Source: Cycas panzhihuaensis (taxonomy: Eukaryota > Cycadophyta). Taken from it: a DNA stretch of 64,000 bases. Each line of letters opens with the position of its first letter. Position 1 is the stretch's first letter. A program made the position numbers and the translations under genes. The notes below the pieces were generated by a model, which was not told where the DNA came from, did not search any database, and saw nothing but the letters and a program-made list of their open reading frames with translations. The stretch lies in assembly GCA_023213395.1 (NCBI GenBank), contig CM041465.1, positions 185,635,741 through 185,699,740 of the forward strand, given 5' to 3'. Positions 1 through 10,924 of the stretch are shown here, piece after piece.

Positions 1-867
1 TGACTATTTAGAGGTATTCTAACTTTTAGGTGATCCAGAATACTTAGTATTATGATGAGGATTGTTTAAAGTAGATGAACTTCTATGTGTTTTTTAGGAC
101 TTGGGATAATTATCATGATTATTGTGATAGTTTTTTTTATGTTTAGACTTATTGAGTGGCTTTAACTTGGAGAAAAGAGCTCATGAAAGATCTTAAAGTT
201 TTCTAGTCTAAATCAACATTGTTTGACGTTCAACTAGTTGATTTGTTAATTGATTGAAGGTTATGGGTAGATATCTTGCTTGCTGCCTAACAGTTTTGAA
301 AAAGTTGAAATGTTTTATGAGTTTATTAATTGCAAGATAGATGAGTGTACAATCTTCTTTTATGTGTATTATAGTGACAATTTTATCATCTACGTTTGTA
401 GAAGACTTTATGCAATTACCTAAGTCTTCATTAGTAAGTTAAAATTTTAATAAGAAGTCTTCAACTTTAGAAAAGTCTTCATAATTTCAATCATACATTT
501 GTTATTCTAAAATGACTAACTTTTGAGTGTCAACGTTATCGTACCTTTTTTTTAGTGAGTTCCAGACTGTGGCTAAATCATCTATATCATACAAGTGGTG
601 ACTAATGTCTAGAAAGAGAGAGGTTAGGATGGTACCTAGGGTTCTATCATAATTCATCAGATATACCATGTAGGTATCTAATTTTTTATCTATTAATTGA
701 ATAAATTCTCCTATTACATATTGCCACATCTTTTATTACTTTAAGTGGTCAGATATATGTGTTTTCTAATTAGCATAATTAGAGCCGATTAGTACTGGAA
801 TTGACATACAAGAGGTAGTCCCTAGCATGAGTGCCATTTTTGGACAAACTAACGAAGAGGAAAACAT
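1..867 (-). pseudogene. Copia gag relic (element E1), runs off the window
   Basis: Minus-strand remains of a Ty1/copia gag, the capsid protein that packages retrotransposon RNA in cytoplasmic particles. Reading from 867 downward, the start MFSSS is followed after about 25 codons by a PVLIGSNYAN(stop)KTHISDHLK stretch, which matches the L-x-G-x-N-Y-x-x-W opening of copia gag with the tryptophan turned into a stop. The 75-codon open stretch 729-502 continues it and contains the family's W-x-x-L-x-x-x-Y segment (VWNSLKKRY). Below 500 the frame is broken, but a basic, Asn/His-rich gag tail is recognisable. No protease or pol follows because the window ends. The start lies about 1.85 kb from a primer site at 2722, the same spacing as in copia elements A, B and D. 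Confident as to family; the exact 3' limit is unknown. Confidence 0.72.
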
Positions 868-1729
868 CTTTTCTAAAAGAGAAAGGTGGAAGACTTTTGA
901 ATGAAAGTATTTTTTATTATTGCAATCGAGAGTGCATTTATAAAAATAGATGTGTTACTAAAATAAATTTATCAATCATTACCACTGAATATAAACTCAT
1001 ATTATAATGTGATTAACATTACCACTTAGACATAAAAATTCATCATAGTCACATTAATTTGCCACTGAAAAAGTAAAGCCATCTCATTCAATACTTTATG
1101 TTTGACATTGATAAAAAAATAGTATAAAACAGGCTTATTGATATTTTACAGTTTTTAATCAAAAAATATTAAATTTTAGAAGAATTTTAAGCAAACATGT
1201 AAACATTGCATATATTATAGCTTAAATTTAAATATATGGTTAATACAAAGTTATTTTATTCTAATATTAATTAATTGCATAGTATATTTAAAAATCATAT
1301 AAAAAATTAATGAATTTTGTTAAATTAATAACAAATAATGAATGTTTACTAGATTAAGATATTAAATTTAATATAACATATGAAAAAATTACTTGAAAAT
1401 GTCACATACCTTGTCTTACCTAGGTGTAAATGGAGGCATATCTTCAATCGAGATTCTATAGGTCAAGATGGCATCCAAATGGCTTGAGTAGCCAATCAAT
1501 GTGTACATATCTGAAACACAAATCTCACACTTCTTTCATAGTTGAATTTGGACTCCATATGGTAAAGTTATAAAAGAAGAAGCATAGGTACCCCCTTTAA
1601 AGAAAAACATTTTAAAAATTAATGGAAAGGGGATAAGCCTCTTTTCAAAAATTGGACGGAGGTCATACGGGAGGCTTATGTAGTCAGGGACTAGAGGAAG
1701 AGGGGGCTTAGGTAGACCTAAAAGAAATA

Positions 1730-1754
1730 TTAAATTAAATTAAATTAAATTAAA
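1730..1754. repeat. (TAAAT)5 pentanucleotide microsatellite
   Basis: Five tandem TAAAT units inside the E1 leader. Simple repeat with no coding role visible. Confidence 0.9.
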
Positions 1755-2129
1755 CTTTATACAAAAGAAAAGTTATAAAAAAAGTCATAATTAGGGAGGG
1801 GCACGAACCCAAAAAAAGGATTAAGCAGATTAAAAACTTTTTGCAATTGCAAAAAGTTTATTTGAAATTTAAATGGATTTTGAAATCCATGTGTTAAAAG
1901 GATTAGGGCTAGGGTTTTACACAATTTTCTCATCTTTTCTCTTCATGTTTGTAGGTTGCAGGTTGGTGGCTAAGCGATTAAAGGTCTTTGTAATTGGCTC
2001 CTCATGGGCATCACCCTCATCTTCTTTACACCATGCTTCCACTACTTGAGTAAGGGCCATTATTTATGGCTATAGACTTCATGCAGATGGTCTTAGACAT
2101 GGATTTAATTCTTGGTCTTTGGGTCCATC

Positions 2130-2560
2130 ATGCATGTGGCTTAAACTTACATCTATATATTTGATTAGATATGGAGGTTGGGTGTGAGCAGTGGAGGATC
2201 TATGGCCTCAGATGTGTCCTACATACTAGCATATTCAATGATTTTGTTTATGCTTGATGATGGCATTCCATTGTTGTTCCTATTCTATACTTTATGGGTA
2301 TAGATCCTTACCAATTTACTAGATTTTTTTTCTCCCTTTACTTCTGATAAGTGAGGATCAACCTAGGCATACTCTAAAGCATTATTAGGGGTTTCTAATT
2401 CAGAGAACTCATCTTCAGTATCTGGTACTTCTTGTACTTTTCCATCATTATTACTAGTAGCAGCATTAATATCAGTTGTAGGCGACTCCAATTCAGAGAC
2501 ACTATCTCAATGACTTTTATTTGTTTTCTCAGGGTGTGGTTGTATGTGCTTTACAAGCCA
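2130..2560 (-). pseudogene. Unassigned acidic reading-frame fragment in the E1 leader
   Basis: The minus strand stays in one frame for roughly 130 codons with only a few stops, each at a possible CAA/CAG position. The peptide is Ser/Glu/Asp-rich (for example ELESPTTDINAATSNNDG) and then basic (KSSKLVRIYTHKV). It loosely resembles the variable linker between integrase and reverse transcriptase of copia polyproteins, but here it sits upstream of gag, where such a linker is not expected. It could be a captured fragment, an extra leader reading frame, or chance. I do not recognise the product. Confidence 0.25.
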
Positions 2561-2721
2561 GACTTTTGAAATAAACATTAGTAAAGAGAAAAAAGGACAC
2601 CTCTTGGTGTTGATTTTTGTACAAAAAAAAATTGTTTGATATAAATTTTTATTCCTATATTTTTTTTCATATTTATATATATATAGATATGTATATGTTT
2701 ATGATCTACTACAAAACCCTA

Positions 2722-2732
2722 CTCTAATACCA
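2722..2732 (-). other. Primer-binding site of copia E1
   Basis: Read on the minus strand this is TGGTATTAGAG, complementary to the 3' end of plant initiator tRNA-Met with one change from TGGTATCAGAG. It directly abuts the LTR start at 2733 and sets the element's orientation as minus. Confidence 0.65.
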
Positions 2733-3174
2733 TGATAGAGAGAGGGTTTATTTTAAATTTACATGTATTGTAATAATAGGAAAATTCTTATAATATAACA
2801 TTAGTTTATATTTTAATTTATTAATAGAGTTAAAATTTATAAAAATGAATCACAAACAGAGATAGAGGTTGGACATGGGATAGAAAAAACTACCTCTTAA
2901 ATAGTAATATATTAATAATAAAGAAATAATACTTTACAGTAATTAAGAGGATCTCATCCTCTCTTTGATGATTAATAAGCATACCAGCAAACCATCATTG
3001 ACCAACCTCATGACCACCTCTTGAACCACTCAGACCAGCTTCCTAAAATCTAGGAAGAGATAAATAGGAGGAGAGGTTCATTGAAAAGAGTAGTTATCTT
3101 TTTCAATAAACCTTATAACAATAATAAGATTAATAAAGTAACTAAAAAGGTAACATTATAACATTATTCTAACA
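2733..3174 (-). repeat. Candidate 5' LTR of copia E1
   Basis: A 442-bp segment bounded by TG at the primer-site side and ending CTAACA (TG...CA ends on either strand). No second copy lies in the window because the element runs off the left edge, so the outer boundary at 3174 rests only on the terminal CTAACA. Confidence 0.5.
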
Positions 3175-4214
3175 ATATAAAAGAAGTCTTGATATTATTC
3201 TTGCTTGATTTCACTAATTTCATCTCTTCTACTTTTAAATAAATATCTAAATTGGTGAATGATATATCCCTTTAGAATCCATTATACTTTAATTGTGATA
3301 AAATCTCTTAATGTTTTAGCTTGTTACTTGTATAAGGATTGTGATTTGGATATGATTGGTTGCATGCTCTATGAATGATCTAAAAATCATTTATAATAGC
3401 AGTAGTTAATCTTTAAAAATCTCCCTTTTCATTGTAGAAGCATTATCCAAAAAAAAAGAAACATAACATATAATTATAATAGAAAGCATCATAAGAACAT
3501 TGCATGTTATTAGATCTTTTATTAATTTTGCGTACATAGTTACGTGTTGTATTGCATATTATGTTAGTATTTTTATTTCCTTGAAAATGTGTTTGTTGCA
3601 TCCAAAGAAAATAGTCTCATACTCATTTTAGTTTGCTTCATCTTTTAAAATAAAAAAAGATATTACATGTACAACTAGCTTTCTTTGTTTGTTTGCTAGA
3701 AAGAAGGTAAAATAGGTTTTGTAGTTTCATTGATTACCTTTGTTATTTGCATTTTATCTTAAAATATAAAACTTAAAAGGGAAAAAAATAAAAACTCCTT
3801 CTATTTGCTTAACCCTTCTCTTTCATTTAAATAAATCTCAAAAGGTTAAAAGAATAGGAGGAAAGGAGTCCCTAGGGAGGACATAAGAGACATTATCAGA
3901 GTAGCTTTGAACTTAAAACTCCTTCATCTGGTTATATAGGCTAGTAGATTCAATCACCCCCCCATATCATAGCCTTTCATTGCCTCATTCATTCATATCT
4001 TTATTAGATAGCACAGTCAAGTAGAGACTTCTTCTTAGGAGTTAGATAAAGGTAGTCACTTAGGTCCTTTTAGACCTTATATATCCCAATCTAAATCTGA
4101 AAAAAAAGAAAGCATTCCATTGATTGAGAGAGATCTAGTTTAGGTCCACCCAAGACATACCATCTTTCAAGTGACCATACTAGGGAGCTATCATTTGTTC
4201 TATCGTTTAAAGCA
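3175..4214. other. AT-rich stretch without identifiable gene
   Basis: About 1 kb of AT-rich sequence with stops in every frame. The part from roughly 3780 may be the leader of the gypsy gag that starts at 4215, but I could not place an LTR or primer site. Confidence 0.4.
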
Positions 4215-6240
4215 ATGGAAGCCACTACACCTACTTCTAGGCAATCTTTGAGGCATCAAGGCCTCTTACCTGAATTGCAAACCCAACCTTCACATTTTGG
4301 TCAAGAAGCTTCATCGTCTTATGTTGAATCTTTGGAACATCATATTCATGACACTTATATTTACCCTCCCTAAGATTTGACCTAGTTATATGAAATACCA
4401 ATGGAGCAAGGGTATCCTAAACCCTCCCAATTTCATGGTGATCTTTCTTTTGTAGATTCTTCTTTTACATAAGAAGATCAACCTCCTGTTCAAGCACATT
4501 TATCATATTTTGAGCTAGTTCTTACTAAGGTTCCTACTCCATTTCATATGCATGGATATCAAGATCTGTTCTATCTACAAACTCATACCATGACATCCTC
4601 ACCATAAGATCATCAATTTGATCATTTTTTTTATTACTATGAGGTAATTCAAGTTGAGTTATCAATTTCTCTTTATGTTATTTGGTCTCCTATACCTTCC
4701 TACCCTCCTTCACCAAGACCTTTATCAAGACAACACTCTTCTCCTTTAGAGGAGGTGGAAGAGCATAATTCAACTCATTCCCAACCTCTTCCCTCTCTTT
4801 TAGGTTGTAAGTTTAGACCCATTCTCCTTGTACTATACCTTTTACACATGAAGTTACTAATAGTAATTCTTTCCATGGTAATCCTAATCCCTCTCATGTT
4901 TCTATCTCAAGTTAAGTGGTTTTACCTTCACCTACTTTATAACCTACTTATTCCTTTATCACTAAGGTTGCCCCCTCTCATCCCATTTCATCTATATCTC
5001 AAATACCACATTATACGTCCTATACAACCTTGTCACAGGTCATTAAGCCTCATGCACCTTCTCCTAGAATGTCTAATATGGCCCCCTCTTCTTAACATAT
5101 TTCTCATACTTACCTCGTTCATCCTCATACTTCAATCAGTCAATCTCAAGTCTTAGGAATTGCCAACCCTACTTCTTCATTATATATTCCTAGACCTATA
5201 TCACAACCACCTCCTTTCCTTTCATTTAATCATATATTTCCATAATATCATATACCCCAAACCAATTTTATGGTTAACCCTGTAACTTGGTTTAATCCCT
5301 TGTCTACTTTCCCATCTCATGTTATTCCTCAATAACAAGAACAAGAACAACAACCTATTTCTTCTTCTATTCCACATCCATCATCCTTACCCTAACACCC
5401 TACCACATTGAGGCCAAAGAAACCCTTTTCTTATTACATGAAGTTAACTTTTCTATGTAAAGTCCTTTTATATCCCATGGCTCTGTTTCTTCTTGAGTTA
5501 CCTAAATTTTTAGGTGAGCCCTCCTATTATCTCACTTTCCACATACAAGCATTTACACTTACTTATATAGATTTCATGTCGTACAATTATGTCATGATGC
5601 ACTTATTCCCTAAATCGCTTCAAGGTGATGCCTTGAAATGGTTTTACCAACTTCCTTAAGCCTCCATCCTCTTATTCCAACAATTAGTTGATTCTTTGAT
5701 CAACTATTTTGATGTAGTGAGACCATTTAAATCAGGCATCAAGTCTCTTCTAGCTATCAAACAAAATCATGATGAAACCTCTAGAGGCTTTCTGAGAAGG
5801 TTTCAAGACCAAGTACATGCTTGCCATTCACATCTTGATTCCAATCTCCTATTCAATTTATTCACTAATGCTTTAGGGCCACATGTACATCTTGAAGTTC
5901 TCAAACTTGATCGTTAAACTTATGAAGAAGCTATTGATCATTGTTTATCCTTAGAAATATTTGAGATTCAAGTAGGTATTGAGAAGGTTGGGAAACTTAT
6001 TCCTTCCAAAGAAACTATTCAAACAACAAAGGCTTCACATCTTGAACCTACTTACAATCATCTAACTTCTTCTATCAAATCGTTGGAGTGTGCGATCAAC
6101 ACCAAGCTATGTGTCGATGGTCCTTCTCAAAGTTAGCCCTCTCAAGAAATAAAAGTGATCCACCTTACTAAAGGAAGAAAGAAACAAGCTTCTCCTCCTT
6201 CTTTTAGAAAGATAAAATAGTTCTCATACCATCAAACGGA
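4215..6240 (+). pseudogene. Ty3/gypsy gag relic
   Basis: Broken plus-strand gag of a gypsy retrotransposon. The reading starts at ATG 4215 with a Gln/Pro/His-rich region typical of the N-terminal part of long plant gypsy gags. It is full of TAA/TAG where CAA/CAG fit. From about 5400 to 5920 it shows the retrotransposon gag core: LPKFLGEPSYYLTFHIQAF, then HLFPKSLQGDALKWFYQLP, then SRGFLRRFQDQV. It fades near 6230 in a Lys-rich tail. Protease and pol are missing; the frame is cut at 6240 by the N element, and no continuation was found to the right of N. The core match makes the family assignment good; the lineage is not resolved. Confidence 0.75.
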
Positions 6241-6677
6241 TGTTAAAAATAGAGATGATGTAAGGATTACTCTGATGCCATGTTAGAAATATAGATATAA
6301 TAATATAAACTCATGAGTATAAAACATCAAACATGTAAAGTAAACATCATCAAACATAATCATCACCACAAGACACCAAGATTTATACATGGAAAACCCA
6401 ACATAAGAAAAACCATGGGAGAAGGTGGAGTTAGGACTCCATTTATGATCATAAGGATTGCATCTTTCTCCTCTCTCATTTCTTTAGTTCTCAAGTGGTG
6501 AGAGTACAAATATATAGTAATAAGCACCTCATGAGTAGCCTATCATATACAATGAGCCATTGCATCATCCAATAGTAGGATAACATCGATATGTATGCAT
6601 CTCACATATCTCGAAGTAAGTGAATGATGGGAAGTGTATGTATACATCATGTATATATTAAACATTACGTTTTAACA
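6241..6677 (-). repeat. Left (3') LTR of element N
   Basis: 437 bp, TGTTAAAA...TTTTAACA, closely matching 8250-8648. It is followed by CCCATTGAT (6678-6686), the complement of a short polypurine tract (ATCAATGGG) next to the minus-strand LTR start. It contains an internal primer-site-like CTCTGATGCCA at 6270-6280. Confidence 0.8.
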
Positions 6678-8238
6678 CCCATTGATAATGTTTAATGTCC
6701 TTGAATCTTAATCTTGGGTCTTCATATCTTCATCTTATCTGCTGGCCCTGTAACCTGTAACTGTCACCTCTATCCTGTATGCAGTATCACCCATAACCTG
6801 TTTCCTGTATCCTGTATCATGTATCATGTAACTGCTTTCCGTATCTTGTATCCTCAGAACTGCTTCCTATATATTACAAATTTGAATTCGTCACATCGTA
6901 TAACTCGAGAAGGGCTTCTATATTAATCACCAAAATCGCCTATAACCTCAAAGAATCAGAACTATATGTTATCTCTATAAACCTGTATATGAAGTGTTTT
7001 GTGCACATCTTCATATCTTCACTTGTGTGGTGGCTATTTTAAATCTACATTAAGTTGTCTATCAAATCAAGCAAAGTGATATCTCGAGTCTATATAAAAT
7101 AAAATCCATCTATCGAAATACATGGGTGACCAACTACTATAATCACCGGTTTACTAGGAAATTATTTCAAATACATAGTTCATCTTCTTTCCAAATTACT
7201 TGTAGGGTGATAAAGTTTCATCGACTTAATTAAGTCAATTTAGATCATCTTGAATAATCAACTCTAAGACCATGTTGAATCACTAAGTAATGGTAAGTTA
7301 ATTGTAACAAGGAAATTATACTAACATCTAACTAAACATAAATTACTTCAATATCCGGTGATCTATATGTTTGTTTAGGGCTTTTATTGTCCACTAAACC
7401 GAATGTGATATTGTGTAGGGGAAATGAGTAACTAACATAACAAGGATGTCTCATATGTTAAATCCATTAAATATTTCTCACTTAATTAAATTTTTAATCG
7501 AAATGGGCCTCAAAATATCATAAATAGGCCTCAAAATACTTGATTTTAAACCAAACTTTAATAATCATCTACTATTCTTCAAAAATAAATTCACCACCAT
7601 ATTTAGAGCTATAAAAGGATTAGAATTGACTAAAATTTTAGAAAAGATAAAGCTTAAATAGCTTAAATATAAAGGTCAACTTAAGCAATAAATATTTCCC
7701 TTAAATCACTCCAAATATGGCTAAATTTGATTCTAAATTATAGAGCTCTAAATCAAATTTTTTATGCTTTACAAATCGGATAAACGATTGCATAGATATT
7801 ACGTAAATAGTATAGGTACCTTTTTTTGAGCTTTATGTGACCTGCACGCAAATGTGGGTGACCAAAGAAGGAGTACGGAACTCTAACGAAGGATCAAATG
7901 GACTCAAAATGAGATAAAATTTTAGAAAAAGGGACACAATGATGATAGGTACCCAATAGAATTAGAAATTTTAAAAAAGAAGCTTGTAGGACTTTTATAT
8001 TGTCAATAAGGTGTTATGCAGGCTTATCTCCTACTACTAATGGGTTATATTCATATGGACTAATTTAAGTACCTGCATGCTTCCAATATAGACGCCAATA
8101 TGTATGAATGAAATATCCACATAAAATCACATATAAATATACCATCAGTAACAAGTGTGTCTCCTGTATGTGGCTTGATAGGCTTGAAGTAGATAAGCAT
8201 GATCTTCACTTCACCATAGTGGCTTAGATGTAACACTA

Positions 8239-8249
8239 CTCTAATACCA
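8239..8249 (-). other. Functional-position primer-binding site of element N
   Basis: Minus-strand TGGTATTAGAG directly adjoining the LTR at 8250. It is a second, less canonical site than the TGGTATCAGAG now buried within the LTR. Confidence 0.7.
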
Positions 8250-8648
8250 TGTTAAAAGTATAGATGATGCAAGGATTGCTCTGATACCATGTTAGAAATA
8301 TAGATACAATAATATAAATTCATGAGTATAAAATATCAAACATGTAAAGTAAACATCATCAAACATAATCATCACCACAAGACACCAAGATTTATACATG
8401 GAAAACCCAGTGTGGGAAAAACCACAGGAGCAGGTGGAGTTAGGACTCCGCTTATGATCATAAGAAGTACATATTTCTCATTTATCTTTTCTAGTTCCCA
8501 AGTGGTGAGAGTACAAATATATAGTGATAATCACCTCATGAGTAGCCTATTATATATAATGAACCATTACATCATTTAATAGTAGGATAGCATCGATATG
8601 TGCATCTCACATATCTTGAAGTAAGTGAATGGTGGGAAGTATATGTGT
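8250..8648 (-). repeat. Right (5') LTR of element N, truncated
   Basis: Near-identical layout to 6241-6677 through about 8646, then replaced by the start of the D LTR. It includes an internal CTCTGATACCA (8279-8289), a perfect complement of the canonical TGGTATCAGAG primer site, buried 29 bp inside the LTR edge. Confidence 0.8.
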
Positions 8649-8959
8649 GAAAGAGGTTAATGTATCAAGGTCATTTGTGTAGATTAATTATGTGACCTTA
8701 GGATATATTATTAGCATTAGTCTCTTAATGAAATGTACTTTATATGCATTTAGATGTAATTCTAGGTTTATGTCAATAGGTGGGAAAATCCTAACCCTAA
8801 TGCTCACCCTCAATAATAAAAGGTGAAATCTCAAGGAGGGAGTCATTATTCATTCTCACCTCCAAGCTTGCTCTCATATCTTGTTTCATCTTCTTGTTCA
8901 TTTTCCATTATCATTGTGTGCATGTGAGTGATTTATCTCTTAGATCCATCCTTCCTTCA
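8646..8959 (+). repeat. 5' LTR of copia D
   Basis: A 314-bp TGTGAAAG...CTTCCTTCA segment that starts exactly where similarity between the two N LTRs stops and is followed two bases later by a primer site. No matching 3' LTR was found in the window, so the start is inferred from the break in N. Confidence 0.55.
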
Positions 8960-8961
8960 GG

Positions 8962-8974
8962 TGGTATCGTGAGC
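8962..8974 (+). other. Primer-binding site of copia D
   Basis: TGGTATCGTGAGC shares its first seven bases with the initiator tRNA-Met site and sits two bases after the LTR end. Confidence 0.6.
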
Positions 8975-10924
8975 AAAAGGGGATCTATTCACTCCATTCC
9001 ACTTGCATGGAGTCATTTTGCCTCTCCTTCACCTTCAATGTGAAGTATTGAGAGTGCATTCCTTTTTTTTCAACATTTTAAGAGCATAAAATTATAGTAT
9101 TTTGCATGTCGCTACTTTGTACATGTGTGCAAAATTCAGAGGTGAAGAATACAGGTTTTGAAGCCGTTCAAATCTTGAATTGTCCCGTAAGTATTAAAAG
9201 CCCAAATTTTCATAAAAATTCAACCATCTCATAATTTAATGAAATTTGGCACGACCGCCGATTCACTAGAGGATCATTTTTGTCTTCTAGAGAAACTTTA
9301 GATTCAAGCTAAAATAGTGAGTTTTAAATTTGTGATAAAAGAGTAAATTTTGTGGATAAGTGATTTAAAGCACTTTTCCTCATGAAATCTTTCAATTATA
9401 AGTCAAGATCTAAAAGTTTTATTAGGTATCCGGTACATTTATGTATTAAGATCAATTTAAAATAAATCTCATTAAATTTCATCCATTGGTTAGTGAGATC
9501 TATGCGGTTTTCTCACAGTTCTTGATTTTGCCTACTCAACCCCACAAAGGACCTTGCAAGGGCATTTCGAGCTATTTTTGGAAGATTTTATAGATGGTCA
9601 AGATGGGAAAGTTAATGTACATATAAAACATAACTTTTCACATATTTAAATCTAGATTCTAAGACAGTTGATCCGCATGATTTTACTTTGGTGTTTTTTC
9701 TGTAGAAACTTTTTGTGCCTTTTTCGAAATCGACTTTATAACTCTATTAGAAACGACATTCTAAACACTTTTTCCTTCTATCATAAATTCATATTTTATC
9801 ATTTAGGCCTTCATATTTGTAATTTCTATAAATTTACTCATTTATCACTATTTGTAAATTTTATGAAAAAATCACAAAATATGCCAAAATAACATGCATA
9901 TAGATTTAGGAAAATCATCATTTTAGTGGTAAGTTGGTCCGCTTTTTATCCCATTGTGGCTTTTGTATCAAAACTTCCAAAATCATATTTGAAAACATTG
10001 TACTAAAGCAGGAAATCTTAGATTAGAAGCAACATCTAGTTCCTGCTAAATCTAGTATGCTTTTCTATTTACACACATAGCATAAAGCATCACAAAAGAA
10101 GCGAGAATAATAAAGCATCACAAAAGTAGCAACAATAAAGCATTACAAAAGTAGCAACAACAACAAAGCAAACGAAAAGTAAGCAAGCACATTTGGCAAG
10201 TTTCTATTTCGGTTTTCGGTTATACGGAAACATCTTACAAGATTCCTAAAAGGAATCTCATCCGTATGATCTATACCGCCGATTCTTTACTTGTCACTTC
10301 GCCTTGGTTGAAATAGACTAAGGTTGGCCAAAGTCTAGGCCCTAAGAGAGGTGTGAGTTTTATCTGGGCTGGTCTTAACCGGAATAGTGGTGGAGGGACA
10401 TATTAGCCATACTTATGCCCTCTAATAAGGGATAATCTTAATAACCACTTGGGACAACTGAAAACCTTAATGTAAGATTAAAATGAACTTGGTCCAATAT
10501 CCATCATAGCCATGGAATATGCAGTAGTATTTGACTCTTTGGAGGAGGTATATTGATGAACCGGGTGAGGACCGGGAGTACAGGCTCCACTGTGACTTGG
10601 ATTTCATCACCAAGTGCAGGTGTGGGTATCGGGGGTAAAGGCCCTAATCGTATACTAGAAGCCTTAGGCATCGAAACCTCACCTACATTTGGACATAAGT
10701 GAGAGGTTAATGGCATGACACATCATTACTCTTTCTTTGGCTCTACATTAGGCCTTATTCTTGCATCATTATTTATATTCATTCTTTTATAATTGTTAAA
10801 AATAGTTAATCATTGCTTGCTTCTCATCATAACAATCATTTCCACATCCCTATTACGCCGTATACTAGCCACACGTGTTAGTGACACATACTTGTATCAT
10901 CTCTTCTACTTCATCATCATCACC
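8975..10924 (+). other. Leader of copia D
   Basis: About 1.95 kb without an intact frame between primer site and gag, the same length as in the A/B family. It includes three imperfect tandem copies of an approximately 25-28-bp AAAGCATCACAAAAG unit at 10084-10164 and a more GC-rich part around 10200-10740. Confidence 0.5.
10084..10164. repeat. Three imperfect tandem repeats of 25-28 bp
   Basis: Units begin at 10084, 10112 and 10137, each starting AAAGCAT(C/T)ACAAAAG. They lie in the non-coding leader of element D. Confidence 0.75.

Larger units (their letters stand above)
868..2721 (-). other. Long untranslated leader of copia E1
   Basis: About 1.85 kb between the gag start and the primer-binding site of E1. 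It is very AT-rich with no intact frame. A block around ATAGGTACC (1584-1592) recurs in the leaders of N, A and B, supporting common descent. A (TAAAT)n stretch lies at 1730-1754. Between about 2130 and 2560 the minus strand holds a partly open acidic stretch described separately. Confidence 0.5.
6241..8648 (-). mobile_element. Non-autonomous copia derivative N (two LTRs, no coding region)
   Basis: Minus-strand element with a complete left (3') LTR 6241-6677 and a right (5') LTR 8250-8648 that has lost about 28 bp at its end. The internal region of about 1.57 kb has no recognisable gag or pol. Parts of it (7560-7830) align with the leader of copia B (about 60640-60840) and share the ATAGGTACC block seen in A, B and E1. 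I infer that N is a deletion derivative that kept LTRs, primer site and leader of that copia family and would have moved with proteins supplied by relatives. The missing end of the right LTR coincides with the start of element D's LTR. Confidence 0.75.

Noticed and set aside
6313-8579. Two similar short frames starting MSIK(H/Y)QTCKVNIIKHNHH
   Set aside because: They are the same segment of the two LTRs of element N, not a gene family.
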